From positions 2,232,001-2,296,000 of the forward strand of contig NC_064678.1 in the NCBI RefSeq assembly GCF_023278565.1: 64,000 nt of DNA, written 5' to 3'. The DNA comes from Colletotrichum lupini. Lineage: Eukaryota > Ascomycota > Sordariomycetes > Glomerellales > Glomerellaceae. The position numbers were made by a program, and so were the translations under genes. This document shows, one piece after another, positions 13,541 to 24,752 of the stretch. Every line of letters starts with the position of its first letter. Position 1 is the first letter of the stretch. The notes under the pieces were generated by a model. The model had not been told where the DNA came from. It searched no databases and was given only the letters and a program-made list of their open reading frames with translations.

Positions 13541-13571
13541 GCTACGGAGTATTGGTATCGTACTCCGTAGC
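13541..13571. repeat. Perfect inverted repeat, 11-bp arms, 9-nt loop
   Basis: The arms GCTACGGAGTA (13541-13551) and TACTCCGTAGC (13561-13571) are exact reverse complements around the loop TTGGTATCG. Each arm contains the 9-mer TACTCCGTA that recurs elsewhere in the window. It could be a dimeric protein-binding site, or the core of a small mobile or fold-back element; the sequence does not decide. Confidence 0.8.
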
Positions 13572-13901
13572 GAGGTCGATGATGCGTGACTGGGGACCCA
13601 GGTAGAGCTTCGCGGCCTAGGACAGGACGGAAAGGGCGGCGTGGGTCGTTGGGAAGCTGCACAAGCAAGGCCGTTGCAGCTACGGAAATTGCAACTGAGC
13701 AAATACAGCTGGGATATTATAAGGTAACTGCCATTCTAGCTGCAAATGAACGAGGGCCAAAGGAAGAAAGAACCTTTTTGTTCCAGGTAAGCTGTTCGAA
13801 GCAAAATATTCCAAGGTACGGAGTAGGCACGCGTGTATTCTTTTTGGCAGATGGAAGGATGGGCGCAACGAAAAGAAGGAAGCGGAAGCAGGAGCTTCGA
13901 C

Positions 13902-13960
13902 TACCTAAGGTACCCAAAGTATCTACGTACCTGAGGTACGAAACGTAGGTACCTAAGGTA
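13902..13960. repeat. Three TACCTNAGGTA quasi-palindromes
   Basis: Three near-identical 11-mers with 5-bp inverted arms start at 13902, 13928 and 13950 (central base A, G, A). Similar runs occur near 14052-14072, 34907-34951, 37771-37811 and 53440-53540, always between genes. Confidence 0.8.
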
Positions 13961-15884
13961 AGTAAGGAGCATCTGACGTCTGTGAAGATACCTTAATGCG
14001 CAAGCTTCTGAGGTACTTGAACACTTGAATTGCGCCGTTCCAGCGGGTCTTTGCATGCTGAGGTACCTTTACCTAGTCCCGGCGTGTTTGGGAGCAACCC
14101 ACCCTGAAGGTTCGCGCGCTGAAAAGCAATGGACTCGAACGGCTGCCAAGGAAGGTCAGAGCTTGTGCACCTTTTCGGACTGTGCCCCGGCCTGGTCATA
14201 CCTCACCTCACTTGTCGCGGGCGTGAAATTTTCCTCATCACAAAGGCCTTCTTTCCTGTGTTTGTTCGTGTTCCTCAATCCATTCCCCTACTATATGAGA
14301 ATTCCAGAGGTAGAAATGAAGGCTCAACGGCCACACGCGACTCAGATATTTCAGGCCATTCTTGCCGAGGCTCGACACTCGTTCCTTCAACCTTGTCTTA
14401 TTACTGCGTAGGTTCTTCAGGAACGTCCCATATAAATATGTCACTCGCCCTTGGGTCCCACAACTTGCAGCACGGTAGCGGAACTGGAGGCACGAGACAT
14501 TGCTGCAGCTTCTGCTAGCCCGGCACAAGGTTTCTCAAGGAAGAAAAAAACAGTCCAGCTCCTATGATGAAGAAGCTTACTTGAGGGTAACAATGAGGCA
14601 AAGCAGAAGACTATCAGAGTAGGTAAGAGAACTGAGAGCTGTTGAAAATTACTAGAGAGTGAAACTCCTTGAAATTGAAACATGGGCAGAGTACTCCGTA
14701 GAAGAAAAAGATTGGCAAGGCTGGCACGCAGACCCCTTTCTTCTCCCAGACTTTGGACCTCCCTGTCCATTTCTGGTGCCTTCAAGCCCCCAAATCACTC
14801 GATATTTCTCTTCAGCTTTCGTGACGCATTTTCTAGACGTCTCGGAGCTTCTTGCCATTTCTCAAGGGATATGCCTCTCAACTTCTTGCTCGTCTCAACA
14901 GCAATTTCCCTCCATTACTGGGCCTTCAATGGGCATTTCAGTTGAGCAATTTCATCTTCATGCTCACAGAGGCCAAGTATCAAACCGTCTGATGTATTTC
15001 CTCGGACATCCTTACCATGGAGCCCCTCGTGAGATGATCTAGGTTCTTACGTGCATAACCATTGCTAGCCGCCACAGTCATCCTGGTTCATCACTCAATC
15101 CCTTTCTTGCTCCGATAATGGGCATTACACTTTGACCATCTCATGACGGCGATCCCACCCAGCACGCTCAGGTAGTGTACAAAGGTTTCCGGAGGCGGAA
15201 AACTGCCCGTGGGCAGAGGTCACCAACCCCTCCTTCCCCACCCTTCAAGCTATCGAAGCTGTCAGCCTGAAGCTGGGAAAGTCTGCGTACCATGTCCGTA
15301 GTTCCTCCATCTCATAGGTAGTGGTCTAAGGTAGTTGTTGAATGGAGGGCGGGTAGTTTCATGATATGAACGCAGCTTCCCCGCATCTACCGGCTGCCTT
15401 CCTTTACCCCCCTCCGAGGCCCAGACTCGCATCGCCTGCCGTTGGGAAGCTGCGAGGTTGGAAAAAAAAAGGATTATCAGGAGAAGGAAATGACGTGAGG
15501 TGAACTCGGGAAGCTCCTTGCACCTCCCCTCCCGCATGTCTTGCCCACGGCTCCTGGACCTATCGTGCTGTCCAATCTAGGTAGTGATCCGGGACATGGG
15601 GGCTTCCTCGATCGGAGAAAGATGCTTCCCATCAGGAAAAAGACAAAGGACCCATGGAAAGGCGAACCGAGCCATGCGCCGGATTAATTTACACAAACTC
15701 TCCATCACCTCTCGTCGGGCCCTCTCTCACCTCATCCGTCCACCGGCACCTTTTCCTCTCAATCTTCGCCCCGCCTTACTACTGCATACCACTGCATGCC
15801 TGACGTCCCTCCCCAGCTCGCCTAATCCCCCGTCAGTTCTAGGTATGCTGCAGACAGACTGCTGCATCATACTCGTCATCCGCA

Positions 15885-17193
15885 ATGGAAGGTCCTGGTG
15901 CTCATGACCACCACCAATACGCTATTGACGAGGTCATCTACCCGCCCAGTCCTGGTTGGTCAATGTCAGAGCCAGAACTACAGACGCAAGCCGTCATTGT
16001 GAGTCTGCATCTGATCTTCTGTCCATCACCGAGTTCCGTTTCTGGATTCCACCATGGTTGCGGCAGGATGCCGGAAGACGTTGGACACGAGTGTGGACCA
16101 TCTGGAGATATCCATCCTCTGCACTATGGAGTAGCATGGCACTACCCATGCCTACTCACTCACCCCAACACTTTACACAAACGTCACATGAGCTGAGGGA
16201 TGCATTGAGGTGGGCAAAGCAAGAAGGACCCTGTGGACCACCTCCGCATCTCGGTGCGGGGATCCAACAGCTCTCGCAGCTCAAGCTGATGATCTGCATC
16301 AAGGGTCTACCCGGCACGGCACTTTCAATCCTGCAGTCACTGGACCGGTCGTCTTACTGTGTACAGACTCGGAGCCTGTTACCTATTTACCTACCTATCA
16401 GAATAGGGCCTCACAGCATTTTGCATGTTCAAAGCCCTGTCCGTCTTCTCGTTGAAGCGATCCTTGCTGGAACCAATCTCAATTATAATGCTTAAGCACA
16501 CTCACTTCTTATAGCCATTACAGCCAATCACCGTGGAGCCTCGCCCGCGCCGCCTAGACTTTTTCAGTCTCCCTTACGAGCTCCGCCTAGACATCTACGA
16601 GCTCCTACTCCTCAACCCGGAGCCCATTATCGTGTCGAGCAGCCGCCGCCAGCTCCACGTCAAAGTTGAGCCGCCGGAGCACCAAGTCGCCTACCTACGG
16701 GCTCCCCGCCCGAGACCTCGCGTCGTATCGCTGACCCATAGGAAACCTCACGTCGAGGTCCTACGGACATGCAGGCAGATCGAACAAGAAGCCACCCCGA
16801 TACTCTATGGCCGCAATGACTTCGTTGTCGGATTGAGGCTACGGGCGACGCAGAGCCACCGGATGGACCCCTTTATCCAATATCTGCGTTCATCGACACT
16901 GCTTCAGCTCCGCTCAGTCACATTTCGGCCGGGCTGTTGTTGTGATCAGTGGCTCAAGTCTCTTGGTAGCGGCCAGAATGTCGCAAGCATGATAAGCCGT
17001 ATGCAGCTCATTGAGCAGAGAGATCACCAGCAAGTATTTTGGGACATCGAGACAGCCCTGTGGCAGAGTGCGTAACCCCCATTTGCTTAGGACAGCCTTG
17101 GGATGCTAACGTCAAGTGAATCCAGATGTTGTGGGCAAGAGCAGAGTCTGTGCCTTTTGCCATACCACTACTGGGGAGCGGATGTTCATATAA
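15885..17193 (+). CDS. 2EXR/F-box-like fungal orphan protein
   Basis: Proposed exons: 15885-15998, 16524-17067 and 17126-17193, giving 241 aa. The core LPYELRLDIYELLLLNPEPI followed later by VLRTCRQIEQEATPILYGRN matches the pattern of the large fungal 2EXR / F-box-like family, in which a short N-terminal hydrophobic motif precedes a 'R-C-R-Q-I...E...LY' box. The second intron has a strong donor (GTGCGTAAC), a TGCTAAC branch site and an AG at 17125; splicing it replaces an immediate stop by a tail containing CAFC. The first intron (525 bp) is long for this genome, so the first exon is the weakest part; an alternative start within the intron cannot be excluded. Function is unknown. Confidence 0.6.
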
Positions 17194-17431
17194 ACCGTAC
17201 AGAGTATGTCCACAGAGGCTGGCCTTCACGTCATACTGGTGTCAAAACCTTAATGAGCCGAAAAAGGGGTTGTTATATGATTATGAAAAGCTCTTGTCAC
17301 TCGAGTCAGCCCCAGAAGGAACATTGGGAGCCATCAGTGTTCTGTTGCGGTGTAACTGTCATAATAATGCTCTTCAATGTTTCTTGTGAAAGCTTTGCTA
17401 TCAACTATTTGGCGTATACTATTACACATCT

Positions 17432-18838
17432 TTACAGGTCCTTCTTGAACGCATGCTCCGGCTTGTGTGTAGTCTCATAGTCGATATGTACGTAGGCCCG
17501 CTCCACATCCGGTAGACTCTCCAACTTGACTTGCAGCGCCTCTGCCACATCGTGCGTCTGGGCTAGTGTATTGGCGGGGTCCATGACGATGTCCACCTCG
17601 GCGATGAGCCGTGGGCCCGAGTGATAGACACGCACCGTGTCGATGCCCTGAATGGCAGGGGAGTGCGTCAAGCAGACGTAGGTGATGAGCTGCTGGGTCT
17701 CGATCGAGGCGGTTACACCAACGAGTAGCAAAAACTCGGCGATGGCGGTTCGCAACCAGATGCCGGATACGATCAGTGACAATATTATGGCGCCAGTTGG
17801 GTCGATATACCACTTAAGTTTTGAACCGCCAACAGATGTGAGGATACCGAAGCCGTTCACCAGCAAGTCGTTGCGGTGGTCGGACCAGAGGATGCGAACC
17901 TGGGAATATCGGTTTCGCAGGGAAAAGCAGTACAGGAAGAGTACAAACTTGGTTGTAAAGGCGCAACAGACGGCAACGATTGGCTCAATGCGGAAAGCCT
18001 TCGTCTCGTTGGCCGACTCCCTCTCGGTAGCTAGCTCGCGCGCAGCGAAGGCAATGATGATGAGCGAAACTGAGATCATGAGGAAGCAGAAGACGATGTT
18101 TCCGACAGTCTCAAGGCGGGCCTTGCCAGCGGGGAAGCGGCGCGGGTTCACCCTTTTGATGGCGCGGCCGGCCAGGATAAGGGTCAGATTGCTCATGGGG
18201 TCAAAGATGGCGTCGGCCATTGTGGTGATGAGCGACAGGGAGCCAGTGCTGATGGCCGCGTACAGCTGTAGAGCTGTGAGGAGGATGTTTGCGGCGAAGG
18301 AGCCCCAGACGGCGATCCGGAACTGCAGCTGGTCGTCGCCGGCTTCCTGGCGAGCCTCAGCAACATGCTCGTCGACGGACTTCAGCATGCGCTCGATAGC
18401 AGCGTTCTGCGTTTCGTAGAACTTTTGGACCCTGTGGCCCTGACGCCAGGAGCCGTTTGGCGAAGTTCTACCACTGGGTTTGTCGGTGGCGGGTTGACTG
18501 TCCCGTTTGCGCGAGGTGTTGGCTCTGATCTGGGCGAGGTCCTCCGGCGTCTTGAAGGCCGCGGAGAGACCGTAAGGATCCGAATCGGATCGCAAATGGG
18601 GCTGACCTTCGACATCGGTAGCGGCAGAAGAGTGTCGGGCGATGGGCTCGTGTTTCTCACCGTGCGAAGCGGGATGATGAGTTGCGGCCTCTATGGCCGT
18701 ACTAGAGGCGTTGGCTGCGGCATCCTCGCTGGAGAGTTGCATCGAGCCTCTGCGGGAGGTGTTTGCTAGATGGGATGGCGTGTGCAGCCGGAAGGGGTGC
18801 GGATGCATGGTGATGCTCATGGAGAGATCGGGCTCCAT
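17432..18838 (-). CDS. Cation diffusion facilitator, Mn-type signature
   Basis: A single uninterrupted frame of 468 aa. The N-terminal 165 residues are hydrophilic and Ser/His-rich; about six hydrophobic segments follow from residue 175 to 375, then a cytoplasmic CDF C-terminal domain (VRVYHSGPRLIAEVDIVMD). Metal-site motifs are DAIFD (209-213) in TM2 and DHRND (320-324) in TM5. CDF proteins with DxxxD at both positions are usually Mn transporters, while Zn members have HxxxD, so Mn export into an organelle or out of the cell is the best inference. The stop is only about 240 bp from the end of the facing 2EXR-like gene. Confidence 0.92.
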   Translation of the reverse strand: MEPDLSMSITMHPHPFRLHTPSHLANTSRRGSMQLSSEDAAANASSTAIEAATHHPASHGEKHEPIARHSSAATDVEGQPHLRSDSDPYGLSAAFKTPEDLAQIRANTSRKRDSQPATDKPSGRTSPNGSWRQGHRVQKFYETQNAAIERMLKSVDEHVAEARQEAGDDQLQFRIAVWGSFAANILLTALQLYAAISTGSLSLITTMADAIFDPMSNLTLILAGRAIKRVNPRRFPAGKARLETVGNIVFCFLMISVSLIIIAFAARELATERESANETKAFRIEPIVAVCCAFTTKFVLFLYCFSLRNRYSQVRILWSDHRNDLLVNGFGILTSVGGSKLKWYIDPTGAIILSLIVSGIWLRTAIAEFLLLVGVTASIETQQLITYVCLTHSPAIQGIDTVRVYHSGPRLIAEVDIVMDPANTLAQTHDVAEALQVKLESLPDVERAYVHIDYETTHKPEHAFKKDL

Positions 18839-20562
18839 GGTGGCGGCGGGCGTCAGATTTATGAACCGTAAGTTATGCGCAGTAAAGGATACAAGTTGAT
18901 AATACGACGTTTGTCAAATGCCTTGTTTCCAGTGAATCGATGTAAGTCAGGCTAACGGGCTGTGAGATAAGAAGGAGGGTGGCGAAGGAGACGTGTGGAG
19001 GGTGATGCAAAATGGAGGTTCGGTGTCTGGGCCATGTCGCCTATGGTATTTCAAAGAGCTTCGAAACCTGTGTTGTTACCCGACAAACAAAGCCTACACC
19101 TTCTCGCCCCTCTCAAAGCGGGCTTATGGGAAAGGCATCTTGTTTGGTACGGAGAATTGCAAGCTCCTGGGGCAGGATCGCTGCAGGATGTGCGGGGATA
19201 GCGGGTGCAACGGGATGCGTTGTCGTCGAGCTGCTGCCGTGTGAGGCGCGCTTCTTCCCCGCTGGCGCTGGCGTCTCTTGCTTATTCTGCCGTGTCGTTG
19301 ATTAGCTGGCCAAAAGTGCCGGGGAGGTGGAGGTTAGATAGGGAAAGAGAGAACATGTTCATGAGGGAAAATGATTGTGGGCCAATCATTTGCCCACGGG
19401 GAGGAGGAAGACTATCGCCTCGAGCGACACAATTGAGATGGCGGACAGGTCTAGACTTAGTTGCATCAGCATATTGTAGGCTCGAAATGGTAAGAATGAT
19501 ATTGCATAACGAAAGAAAAGGTCGGCGAACTTTCCCTCGACATAGGTGGGGAACTGCCTTCGCTTCGTCCTAACGTTGTTAGTGACCAATGTTGAAGGGA
19601 AAGCATAGGAGACAGAGTACTCCGTATGTGACGCCCATCTAGACAGGGCACTGTTTGAGCGCTGGAAAATGTGGTACATAATCTAGTGTTGGATGCCACG
19701 CCAGACAGTCCAATGCCTGTGTTCTGTACGTGGGCTGGCGATCTCGATGACTTCATCGATCAGACTCGTCCCCTTTCTGAGGCTTTCGAGCCGACTTGTG
19801 AGACAAATGAAGAGATTTGAAAGCAGATAGTAGAAGCAACTTGCTTTCTGGTTCTTCCAATCGCTAGGGATAGAAAGTGAGAGCGGACTTTGACGGTCAG
19901 CACTCAGTAGAGAGGTGGAGAAATGCAGCATTGTCTCACACACTCCGGAAGCAGGAGCCCAAACAACCCCATCCACGATCCGCAGCTGAATAGGGTACAG
20001 AAATGAATGAGATGAAGTTGAAAATCCCGGGGATGCCGGTCGACTTTATGTTTCGAAACAAGCCGTTACTTGGAAGGCTCCCCCGGGGACCGAGACCTGC
20101 CGGGACTGGGGCGCCATTGGATTCGGGTCCCCCGTTTCTCATGTGCTTCGGGCACAACCGGAACCGGGTCAGATCCCACCCGCTCGGCAACCTTGGCATC
20201 GATGTACACGAGTACACCTTATCTCAATTGGCTTGTAAAGAAGAACACCAAAAGGATGATTTGATATGTATTCGGCCCATGGGTGGGAGATGCTGCTGAA
20301 TGAGAGTAGAAAAAACAAATAACTTAGGTCATATTGATATACTGCTCAAAAGGAACTCATATATTGATCCTGCGAAATAGCGGCAACGTGCATGCCAACG
20401 GGATCCTCTCAGCTCTGGTACTTCATAGAGACTGGCGTGGGAGCAGGTATAACCTGCACCTTTCCAAGCACAGCCATATATCACAATCCACATGTCAAGA
20501 CGCAAATACCGGTTCCATGGATGAGAGGCAGAGGCAGAGATCCCGCGGGCCCGTCCAGTCTC
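18839..20562. other. 1.7 kb intergenic region
   Basis: Lies upstream of the CDF gene and downstream of YJU3. No frame looks coding. One TACTCCGTA copy is at 19618-19626. Presumably the CDF promoter and leader occupy the left part. Confidence 0.5.
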
Positions 20563-21568
20563 CTACAACTTCGACTCAGGCTTCGCTGCCGCAGGCTCTC
20601 CAGCCCTCTCGAGGATCCAATCCCCAACATCTTTGAAGAACTCGTCCTTGCACAGGTCCGCGTGCAGCTGGTGATACGCCCCCTCGTATGGCTTGTGGTG
20701 CCCGTCCTCAATCGTCGTCTGCGCACCGAACCACTTCTTGCTGGCGTTGAAGCATGTCGTCTTGTCCTCGGTGCCGTGGCCCAGCCAGAGACTCTTGACG
20801 TTGCCGCTCAGCGTCAGCTTGTTCTGCGCCAGCTGGTCCGTCCGCTCCAGCATGCCCGCCAGCCCCTCGAGCGTGCCCGTGTTGTGCATGAGGTCGTCGT
20901 CGCGGATGCTCTGCTGCGCCGCTTTATCGCGCGTGAGGTGTTCGGCGGGGATCTCGTTGACGAGCTGCTGCTTAGGTAGAACCTTACTCGCGAGCTTGCC
21001 GAAGAAGACCTTGAGGAAGCTCGGCTCCTCGCCGGGCGTGAAGGCGATAAAGGGGCTCTCGAGGAGCCAGCCGCGCACCTGACCGACGAGGTCGTGATAC
21101 TGCGGGTCGCTGGCCAGCGCGAGGACCTGACCGCCGCCCATGGAGTGGCCCATGACAAAGAGCGGCGCGTCCGTAGGTGGCGACGGGATCTTGGATTTGA
21201 TAAAGGCGGCCACGTCGGCGAGAACGCGCGACGTCGGGCCCGTGAGGCCCCGATCGGACTTGGTCGCAGCGCTGCGGCCCCATCCGCGCTGGTCCCAGCT
21301 AAAGACCTGGATGCCGCGGCCGGCGAGGTTGGGGAAGAGCTCATCGTACCGTCCCACGTGGTCGCTGAAGCCGTGTACGAAGACGAGCTTGGCCTTGATG
21401 GGGCCCTCGGGCTGATGGTGCAGCGTCAGCGATGCCCGGGTGTTTGTTCATCATGGGATAACCCCAGGGATCGAGTGAGTGGGTGAATGAGTCTACACTT
21501 ACCGTCCATGTTGTGCTGTGAAGCTTGTGGCCGTCCACCTCAAAGGTGCCCTCGGTCTGCGTGGCCAT
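20563..21568 (-). CDS. Monoacylglycerol lipase (alpha/beta hydrolase)
   Basis: Two exons: 21503-21568 and 20563-21411, separated by a 91 bp intron, giving 304 aa. The start MATQTEGTFEVDGHKLHSTTWT leads into PEGPIKAKLVFVHGFSDHV. The family oxyanion motif VHGFSDH, the nucleophile elbow GHSMGG (Ser112), an acid residue in LGHGTEDKTT (Asp238) and the catalytic His in EGAYHQLHADL (about His269) are all present, in the order and spacing of yeast Yju3 and mammalian MGLL. It hydrolyses monoglycerides to glycerol and fatty acid, at lipid droplets and membranes in yeast. The C-terminus is short and hydrophilic. A TATA-like stretch (TATATAC on the minus strand, about 21638-21644) lies about 70 bp upstream of the ATG. 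Confidence 0.94.
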
Positions 21569-22355
21569 AATGACGACGATGATGCTGTGAGATTGGTTGA
21601 CGGGTTGCACGCAAGACTCTATGATTGCAGATATAAGTATATAGCGGAATTATCACGATGAACCACGGGTTATGAGAAGTGATGAGGTGAGATGAAATTC
21701 ACGTGTTATTGTTGGGGTTCGGATTCAAGACATCCAAGGTGTGTAGTGGTGGTGGCGCTGTGGCCATGGGCCATGGCACTCAAAGAGCTGAGCTCCGCTT
21801 GCAGACATGGGGAGCTTGGAGCTTACTGCAAACTCCAACTTCTCCAATGAAACCTTCCGGTCACCGTCCGTTTCTGGCTCAGCGACACAGGTACTCGCAC
21901 GCCGACCTGCCGTTTGGAACGGCGTCAGGTTGAACAATGAAGAATTCTGAACTAGACTTTCCTAGTTGGCAAGGTGTCAGGAGCCGTGCTACTCCAAGAT
22001 AGACAACTAGAGGATCTCATACCTTAATCCTCGCAAGCCTAAGAGTACCTCACACATCATATTCATATTCTGACAACAAGCGATCAAACGCTTTCAAAGT
22101 ATTGAATTTGGAGCACTCCATCAAGATCGAGCGGAGTTATTCTATGATGCTGTGTAACCGATGAATAGTTTGTAGTACACAAGACGGCAGCACGGTGTGA
22201 GCTGCGCCATAGTAGGAAGTGATTCGCCGTTGCTGCCGAACGGCTGCTTCATATTTGAGCAGCCGTTTTTTGATATAAAACACAAGAAAATCACACATTT
22301 ACCCCCTTCAAAGCAATCCTACTCTTGTCCAGAGATCAAGTGGAATATGCTTTTT
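21569..22355. promoter_or_regulatory. YJU3 promoter / MDL1 3' region
   Basis: 787 bp with no coding frame. The left part is the promoter and leader of YJU3; the right part, A+T-rich, should hold the MDL1 3' UTR. Confidence 0.45.
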
Positions 22356-24752
22356 TCAGCGCCGTGCCTCCTTCTCCCTCGTCTCCTCCTGCAACTGCTC
22401 CTCAACCTCCTCTTCACCCTCCTCCCGCTCTAGGTCGGATTCGATTTCTTCCTCTTCTGTAATATGAGCTCTATCACTAGAGCGAGGGTCGGGAACGTCG
22501 CCGCCGCTCATCTGCCACTCCATGAGCTTGCTAAAGGCGCTGTCCTTGTCGGCAGAAAGCTCCGTGTACTTGCCAATTTCGGCAACTCCGCCGTTGTTGG
22601 AAAGGACAATGATCAGGTCAGACCGCTTAATAGTTGACAGTCGGTGAGCAATAGAAATGGTCGTGTTTCTGCCTCTGAGAAGCGAGGTAAGGGCGGCGTT
22701 GACAAGCGTTTCAGACTCGGCGTCCAAGGCAGAGGTAGCCTCGTCGAGGATAAGAATATCGGGGTCCTTGATCAACGCTCGCGCAATGGCGATGCGCTGC
22801 TTCTGACCTCCCGACAATTGTGAGCCTCTGGCTCCCACCTGCGTGTCCAATCCAGAGGGAAGGTCGCTGATAAAGTTGCAGTTCGCCTTCCGCGCAGCTG
22901 CGATAATTTCAGCTCGGGTGGCGTTGGGCTTGCCATAGGAGATGTTGTCGGCAATCGAGCCAGAGAACAAGACAGGTTCCTGCGCAACCATGCCAATGCG
23001 GCGTCGCAGTGACTTAACATTCATCTTGGAAATGTCAACGCCATTGATAGTAATAGAGCCAGAGATAGGATTGTAGAATCGCAGCAGCAGGCCGGCAACG
23101 GTCGATTTACCACCACCGGAAGGCCCCACAACACAGACATTGCTGCCCGAAGGAATTTCAAAGTTGAGATCGTTGAAAATATTGACGGCAGGTCGTGTAG
23201 GGTAGGCAAATGAAACGTTTGAGAACCGAATCGGGCCCTGTGCCGACTTCACCTTGAGCCCGACTGTCTGCGAGATGCCCGGCTTTCGGTCTTGCAGCTC
23301 GAAGAGGCGGCTGGCAGCACCCACTCCTTTCATCAGCTCTGAATAGAAAGACGAAAGGCCAAACAGACTAGATCCTGCAAAAGCCGTGTACATCATGAAA
23401 GATGTCAGATCTCCCAGCGTCATGGCGCCGTCGCGGACAAAGTTACCGCCAACAATGAGCATGGCAAGGATGGTCATGTTACCAGCCCAGCCCGTCGAGG
23501 CGAAGAAAGTGGCAGCGATTGTAGATTCCTTCTTGCCCAAGGCAAAGATCTTCTTGACCTGGCGGTTGTAGCGGCCAACTTCTTGGACCTCTCCAACAAA
23601 TGCCTGGCTCGTTTTCACGTTGCCGAGGCGTTCTTCAGCGATCTTCGTCAAGGTACCGAGATTCTTCTGGATTCCCTTGCTCACGTTTCTGATTGCGCGT
23701 CCGTAGAAGAAGGCTCCGACTGCGACGGGCGGCAACATGATTAGGAGAAGTCCAGTCAACTTGGGACTAAGCCAGACCATGACACAGAAACCGGCTCCTC
23801 CGCTGAAGAGAGCCCGCAGACCATCGCTGATGTTCTGGGTGATTGATTTGCCGACAATGACGGTATCGGAACTGAGTCGCGAAATGAGGTCTCCAACTCG
23901 GTTTGCATCGAAAAACTCGGCATCCTGTACATACGTTCGCCGATAGAGGGACGATCGCAGACGGGCGACGACCCGTTCGCCAACGATACGCAGGAGAATT
24001 ACGCGTCCAAAGTTGGCCATGGCTCCGACGGTCAAGATGACACCCAAGGCTGTGAAAAACTGCGGCATGGTCAGGCCAAACAGGCGCGCGTCCTCAGCAG
24101 GGTCTTTGGTAGCCATGTCGAGGATTCTGCCGACGGAAAATGGGATGGACATGGTGACTCCGGATGAGATGACGAGGAAGATCATGGCGATTCCCAGCCA
24201 CCGCAGCTCCGGCCGCGCAATCTTGATCAATCGCCAAATCTCGGAAAATCCGGCCTTGCCGCCTTGCGACTTGCCCTCCTTTGACAACTTGGCACTGAGG
24301 TTGACCTGAGCAGCCTTAGCAGCCCGCTCGCTCTTTTGGAAGTCATCAGGTTGTTCGGGATCTTGTGACGTGGGTTCGGTCTGGTTCGCGTCCCTGCCAC
24401 CGTCTCGCGTAGCCGGTGTTTGCGTTGCAGCCTGGGAGTCTCGTTGCTTGGAAAATCCATTCGAGAAATAGCGCAAGGTCGTGATCGGACCGGGCAGTTG
24501 AGGCTTTTGGGAGAGGGGAACGGGTCGCTGTAGCGAAGATCGGTGGATGGCAGCAGAGCGCACTGCAGGTAATGATTGAACGGGCTTCGAGCTGAAGCTT
24601 CTAATCTGTGAGAGGAGAGGATGTTGTAGTACTGGCGGTGTCGAGGTATTGCGCAGGCTGGGGAGGGTTGTCATCAGCGATGCCAATGTCGTCGGGCAGC
24701 TCCCGGCGCGGTGCGGGAGCAACACCGCGGATCGCACTACTCCCATAGCCAT
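22356..24752 (-). CDS. Mitochondrial ABC half-transporter, Mdl1/ABCB10-like
   Basis: One uninterrupted frame of 798 aa. Residues 1-100 are rich in Ser/Arg/Leu with few acidic residues, typical of a mitochondrial presequence. A transmembrane domain spans about 175-475. The nucleotide-binding domain has Walker A GPSGGGKS (543-550), Q-loop AQEPVLF, signature LSGGQ (646-650), Walker B ILILDE (666-671) and H-loop His703. The C-terminus is Glu/Arg-rich. In yeast Mdl1 exports peptides made by the inner-membrane m-AAA protease; the architecture supports the same location. It is distinguished from Atm1 by the peptide-transporter-like NBD and lack of Atm1 landmarks; Mdl2 cannot be fully excluded. Absence of introns contrasts with its neighbours. 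Confidence 0.9.
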   Translation of the reverse strand: MAMGVVRSAVLLPHRAGSCPTTLASLMTTLPSLRNTSTPPVLQHPLLSQIRSFSSKPVQSLPAVRSAAIHRSSLQRPVPLSQKPQLPGPITTLRYFSNGFSKQRDSQAATQTPATRDGGRDANQTEPTSQDPEQPDDFQKSERAAKAAQVNLSAKLSKEGKSQGGKAGFSEIWRLIKIARPELRWLGIAMIFLVISSGVTMSIPFSVGRILDMATKDPAEDARLFGLTMPQFFTALGVILTVGAMANFGRVILLRIVGERVVARLRSSLYRRTYVQDAEFFDANRVGDLISRLSSDTVIVGKSITQNISDGLRALFSGGAGFCVMVWLSPKLTGLLLIMLPPVAVGAFFYGRAIRNVSKGIQKNLGTLTKIAEERLGNVKTSQAFVGEVQEVGRYNRQVKKIFALGKKESTIAATFFASTGWAGNMTILAMLIVGGNFVRDGAMTLGDLTSFMMYTAFAGSSLFGLSSFYSELMKGVGAASRLFELQDRKPGISQTVGLKVKSAQGPIRFSNVSFAYPTRPAVNIFNDLNFEIPSGSNVCVVGPSGGGKSTVAGLLLRFYNPISGSITINGVDISKMNVKSLRRRIGMVAQEPVLFSGSIADNISYGKPNATRAEIIAAARKANCNFISDLPSGLDTQVGARGSQLSGGQKQRIAIARALIKDPDILILDEATSALDAESETLVNAALTSLLRGRNTTISIAHRLSTIKRSDLIIVLSNNGGVAEIGKYTELSADKDSAFSKLMEWQMSGGDVPDPRSSDRAHITEEEEIESDLEREEGEEEVEEQLQEETREKEARR

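Larger units (their letters stand above)
12707..15884. other. 3.2 kb gene-free region upstream of glycogenin
   Basis: No frame shows coding character on either strand. The region contains most copies of two short motifs: TACTCCGTA (13543, 13561, 13817, 14692) and TACCTNAGGTA (13902, 13928, 13950). It should hold the glycogenin promoter on its left and the promoter of the 2EXR-like gene on its right. A frame at 14659-15042 has no ATG and no family resemblance. Confidence 0.55.

Noticed and set aside
14659..15042. 127-codon frame in the region upstream of glycogenin
   Set aside because: No ATG start, no splice partner, no recognisable family.
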